DNA of 8,015 nucleotides from Pseudomonadota bacterium (GTDB lineage: Bacteria; Pseudomonadota; Gammaproteobacteria; Steroidobacterales; Steroidobacteraceae): the NCBI GenBank assembly GCA_023423935.1, contig JAFAEQ010000048.1:1-8015 (forward strand), in the 5' to 3' direction. The notes below the pieces were generated by a model, which was not told the origin of the DNA, searched no databases, and saw only the letters and a program-made list of their open reading frames with translations. Of the stretch, positions 5,845-8,015 are shown in pieces; within the stretch, counting starts at the first letter, position 1, and every line of letters begins with the position of its first letter. The translations under genes and the position numbers were made by a program.

Positions 5845-6297
5845 CTACCACGCCGCACCCGGTGAGCGCATGTGAAGCAGGAACTGCGCAGCCTCCGCTC
5901 GCGAGAGCGAACTCAGGATATCCTTGCCAAGCCGGTTCTGCAGCACGCGCGTGAGCACGCCGGAGGGATAACCCAGGCGCACTGCGTTGTCCTGAATATG
6001 TCGGATCTGATTCGCGCTGATGGCGCCCGTGGGCCGTAGCTTGGAGAGTGTCTCGACATCCGCGTAAACCATCTTGCGCCTGATGTCGTGCATGATCCGT
6101 TCGAGTTCAGTCTCTTCCATTTCCGGCGCGCAGTATTCGTGTGCGCGGTGATCGGGGCATACAGTCGCGCAAAGCCTCTTGAACAGGGAGCGCATCCGCT
6201 TCACTCGTCCCAGTATGTCTGGAGCGGGAGCAGTGAACTCCTGCACGATCTCATCCGCAGCTTGCGCGTGACTCTGCTCTCGTGCCGCACCGCGCAC
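5845..6297 (-). CDS. Unknown protein, 5' end removed by IS21-family insertion
   Basis: The function is not recognised. The first usable start in the remaining frame is GTG 6297 (150 residues). The frame continues upstream without a stop to the IS tip at 6356 and reads protein-like there (LCADNFHRDHYIQNFASGL), so the true gene began further upstream and was cut by the insertion. Visible parts are a helical region with a Cys/His cluster C43-x3-C47-x2-H50-x2-H53-x2-C56, which may bind metal, and a charged helix around EETELERIMHDIRRK. A C-terminal module (93-143: ISANQIRHIQDN, LGKDILSSLSRAEAAQFLL) follows. The last resembles the short helical QI...G...LS..EA module found at the ends of many phage and plasmid DNA-metabolism proteins; that similarity is weak and from memory. 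It converges on the exporter operon with a gap of nine bases and no obvious terminator. Confidence 0.6.
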   Translation of the reverse strand: MRGAAREQSHAQAADEIVQEFTAPAPDILGRVKRMRSLFKRLCATVCPDHRAHEYCAPEMEETELERIMHDIRRKMVYADVETLSKLRPTGAISANQIRHIQDNAVRLGYPSGVLTRVLQNRLGKDILSSLSRAEAAQFLLHMRSPGAAW

Positions 6298-6369
6298 GAG
6301 ACCGGATGCGAAGTTCTGGATGTAATGGTCGCGATGGAAGTTGTCCGCGCAGAGGTGCGTATTTCGCCC

Positions 6370-6424
6370 ATGCCGGTCACCGATTTCACGTGATGCCGGT
6401 CGCTCGGTTCACCGCATGCCGGTC
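6370..6424 (+). repeat. IS21 terminal repeats, three copies with period 23
   Basis: ATGCCGGTC occurs at 6370-6378, 6393-6401 and 6416-6424, exactly 23 bases apart, separated by TTCA-containing spacers. The first copy lies 14 bases from the tip at 6356. Such arrays are typical IS21-end structures and are presumed transposase binding sites. Confidence 0.85.
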
Positions 6425-6473
6425 GGTGAGTGAGACGGGACGGTTAACGACGTGGACAGTGTAGCGAGGTAGG

Positions 6474-7220
6474 TCACTCGAACGCCACGGCGGCACCCTT
6501 TCGCTTGCGCATCGAGGCGCCTTTCAACGTGACGCGATGACTGTTGTGCACGAGTCGGTCGAGGATGGCATCGGCGAGCGTGGGTTCGTCGATGTAGGCA
6601 TGCCATTGATCCACGGGCAGCTGACTGGTGATCAGCGTGGATTTCTTGTCGTAACGATCCTCGAGGATTTCCAGTAAGTCGCGTTTGGATTGATCCGATA
6701 GCGGTGAGAGTCCGAAGTCGTCGATGTAGAGCAGATCGACTTTAGCGAGTTGCTTGAGGAACGCCGAGCGATTGGCTTGCGCGTGATGCCGAGCGAGCTC
6801 TTCGATCAGTCGCGGCAATCGGAAGGAGCGCACCGAGTAGTCCGAGCGGCAGGCCGCATGCGCGAGCGCGCTGGCGATGAAGCTCTTGCCAACCCCGCAG
6901 GGCCCTGTGATCAGCACGTTGAGCTTGTCTTTGATCCAGGTGAGCGCGGTGAGCATCGAGATCAACTTTGGATCGATACCGCGTGGTGTGCGCGTATCGA
7001 GATCCTCGAGCGCCGCGTGCTGCGGCAGCTTCGCCCAGCGCAGTCGTTGTGCGAGGCGTTTGGAGTCGCGCTCGGTGATCTCGTGCTGGATCATCACGCT
7101 CAAGCGCTCTTCGAAGCTTAAGGATTGGTGCTGGGCGCCCCGCAGCAGTTGCTCAAGCGCTGCGGCCATACCGCGCAGTCGCAGCTGTTGCAGCTGCTGG
7201 ATCATCGGTTCGATCAACAT
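6474..7220 (-). CDS. istB: IS21-family transposition helper ATPase IstB
   Basis: IstB is an AAA+/DnaA-related ATPase that assembles on target DNA and activates the IstA transposase. The 248-residue length is normal for the family. The N-terminal helical part (1-70) includes LRLRGMAAALEQLL and the typical FEERLSVMIQHEITERDSKR. Walker A is GPCGVGKS (106-113) and Walker B is LLYIDD (163-168). STLITSQLP (194-202) matches the usual region after Walker B. The C-terminus carries DEPTLADAILDRLVHNSHR and LKGASMRK. ATG 7220 lies nine bases after the istA stop and has AGGAG six bases upstream. All key residues are intact, so the protein is probably functional. Confidence 0.95.
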   Translation of the reverse strand: MLIEPMIQQLQQLRLRGMAAALEQLLRGAQHQSLSFEERLSVMIQHEITERDSKRLAQRLRWAKLPQHAALEDLDTRTPRGIDPKLISMLTALTWIKDKLNVLITGPCGVGKSFIASALAHAACRSDYSVRSFRLPRLIEELARHHAQANRSAFLKQLAKVDLLYIDDFGLSPLSDQSKRDLLEILEDRYDKKSTLITSQLPVDQWHAYIDEPTLADAILDRLVHNSHRVTLKGASMRKRKGAAVAFE

Positions 7221-7226
7221 GTCGTT

Positions 7227-7231
7227 CTCCT
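7227..7231 (-). promoter_or_regulatory. istB ribosome binding site overlapping the istA stop
   Basis: On the minus strand AGGAG (7231-7227) shares bases with the istA TAG stop (7232-7230) and lies six bases before the istB ATG. This suggests that istB translation is coupled to istA. Confidence 0.65.
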
Positions 7232-8015
7232 AGTGGAAGTACTCAGGCCCGCGCACGTTCTCGTGCACGAGCGATAACTGGCGGGACTCGCCAGATTCGG
7301 TGGGCGGCGTGGTAATCAGGGCACGCACGGCGCGGTAGTTACAGGCTTTGAGGAGGATGGCGCGCTCGCAGGCCGCGGCGAGCTGTTGAGGGGAGAAGTC
7401 TTGAGCCAAGCGCAGGATGCCTTGCGCGACCCGTAGGGCTTCTTCCGGATGACGCTTGCGATTGAACTGCTCGGCGAGCACTTGAGCGACGCTCGGTGCG
7501 ATCGCCTGGGCTCGCTGCATGAGCCGCTCGATCGTGGTGTCGATGATCGCGCGGTGGTTCGCCGGCCGATGCGCATCGAGTGTCGCGCGCGCGCCGCGTT
7601 TGAACAGCCGCATGTGGGAAGCAATGAGCTGGCGCTGGGCGAAGATCTCGATCATACGTGCGCTCAGACGCACCTCGACGCGTTGGCCGATGTACTTGTA
7701 AGGCACCGAGTAGTACGCGTGCTCGACTTCGATGTGATAGTCGGGATGGACTTTCGCGAGCTTCCACTGGGCGTACTCGTACGCCCGCGGCGGCAGTGCT
7801 TTGAGCACCGGCCGATCGAGCTCTTCGAAGCGTGAGCGGCGTGATCCCTCGAGCTTCTGGAACGCACGATCGTTCAGTTCGATCAACAACTCATTGATTG
7901 CGGTATTAAGCTCGGCAAGCGAGAAAAACTGGCGATCGCGCAGACGCGCCAGGATCCAGCGCTCGACGATCTGCACGCCGGTCTCGACTTTCGATTTGTC
8001 GCGCGGCTTGCGCAC
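7230..8015 (-). CDS. istA: IS21-family transposase IstA, C-terminal half (runs off window)
   Basis: IstA is the DDE transposase that cuts and joins IS21 ends. The 261 residues seen are about half of the usual 500 or so. They begin at the end of the catalytic core: KPRDKSKVE near residues 3-11 contains the third acidic residue (Glu 11) of the DDE triad in its usual K-(G/S/A)-K-VE setting, followed by VERWILARLR. The C-terminal domain contains YYSVPYKYIGQRVEVRLSAR (82-101), common in IstA after the core. The protein ends in NVRGPEYFH. The first visible codon is GTG, internal to the gene and not a start. The helix-turn-helix and the first two catalytic Asp residues are outside the window. No frameshift is seen. 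Confidence 0.93.
   Translation of the reverse strand: MRKPRDKSKVETGVQIVERWILARLRDRQFFSLAELNTAINELLIELNDRAFQKLEGSRRSRFEELDRPVLKALPPRAYEYAQWKLAKVHPDYHIEVEHAYYSVPYKYIGQRVEVRLSARMIEIFAQRQLIASHMRLFKRGARATLDAHRPANHRAIIDTTIERLMQRAQAIAPSVAQVLAEQFNRKRHPEEALRVAQGILRLAQDFSPQQLAAACERAILLKACNYRAVRALITTPPTESGESRQLSLVHENVRGPEYFH

Larger units (their letters stand above)
6356..8015 (-). mobile_element. IS21-family insertion sequence, istB-side end through mid istA (runs off window)
   Basis: The element begins at the tip TGCGTATTTCGCC (6356 onward) and contains terminal repeats, istB and the 3' half of istA, in the standard IS21 order istA-istB on the minus strand. The istA-side end is outside the window, so total length, the second end and the target duplication are not visible. 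The tip is placed by its match in spacing and sequence to the remnant end at 2244. Flanking sequence left of 6356 belongs to the interrupted unknown gene. Confidence 0.85.

Noticed and set aside
6370..6424. CRISPR-like regular repeats (also 2176-2230)
   Set aside because: Units are about 9-10 bases with short, similar spacers, only three copies each, and they sit at IS21 tips beside istB. They are transposon end repeats.
6750..7233. Plus-strand open frames opposite istB (and similar ones opposite istA)
   Set aside because: They are antisense shadows of istB and istA, whose protein motifs are unambiguous on the minus strand.

Overview
The window is an accessory, insertion-sequence-rich stretch of a moderately to highly GC-rich Gram-negative genome. 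The RHS core style, the NatA/NatB-like exporter with an ECF sigma factor and the IS5- and IS21-family elements suggest a proteobacterium, perhaps a gammaproteobacterium of the Xanthomonadales/Lysobacterales type. That placement is inference. No RNA gene or CRISPR array was seen.

Left part (1-2244): the first 20 codons of an IS5-family transposase and that element's terminal inverted repeat lie at 1-127 (minus strand). The repeat abuts the stop codon of a 5'-truncated RHS gene (128-2050, minus). The RHS fragment carries the end of the RHS barrel, the conserved core and a variable C-terminal domain with a zincin signature (HEPPH followed by SDETYG), which looks like an aspzincin/M35-like peptidase toxin tip. 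Its upstream part is missing. In its place is a remnant of an IS21-family element: the last 19 codons of istB and the multi-repeat terminal end (about 2072-2244, plus strand).

Gene-poor scar (2245-2700): a 75-bp imperfect direct repeat (2251-2325 and 2577-2651) flanks about 250 bases of unidentified debris with short coding-like fragments.

Central part (2701-5835): an ECF sigma factor gene (minus) diverges from a tightly packed four-gene plus-strand operon. The operon encodes a small three-helix membrane protein, an ABC ATPase, an ABC-2 permease and a 192-residue membrane protein. Two of the three junctions are ATGA start/stop overlaps and the third has an 11-base gap with a strong ribosome binding site. 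The ATPase and permease form a NatAB-like exporter. The flanking membrane proteins may be accessory, or may link the exporter to sigma-factor control.

Right part (5845-8015): a convergent unknown gene (minus) has lost its 5' end to an IS21-family element that begins at 6356 and runs off the window, with complete istB and the 3' half of istA.

The two IS21-type ends (tips at 2244 and 6356) point towards each other across the sigma/exporter block. They have the same repeat geometry (three copies, period 23, the first 14 bases from the tip) but different sequences. The 4.1-kb block is therefore bracketed like the cargo of a composite element, although the left copy is now only a stump.
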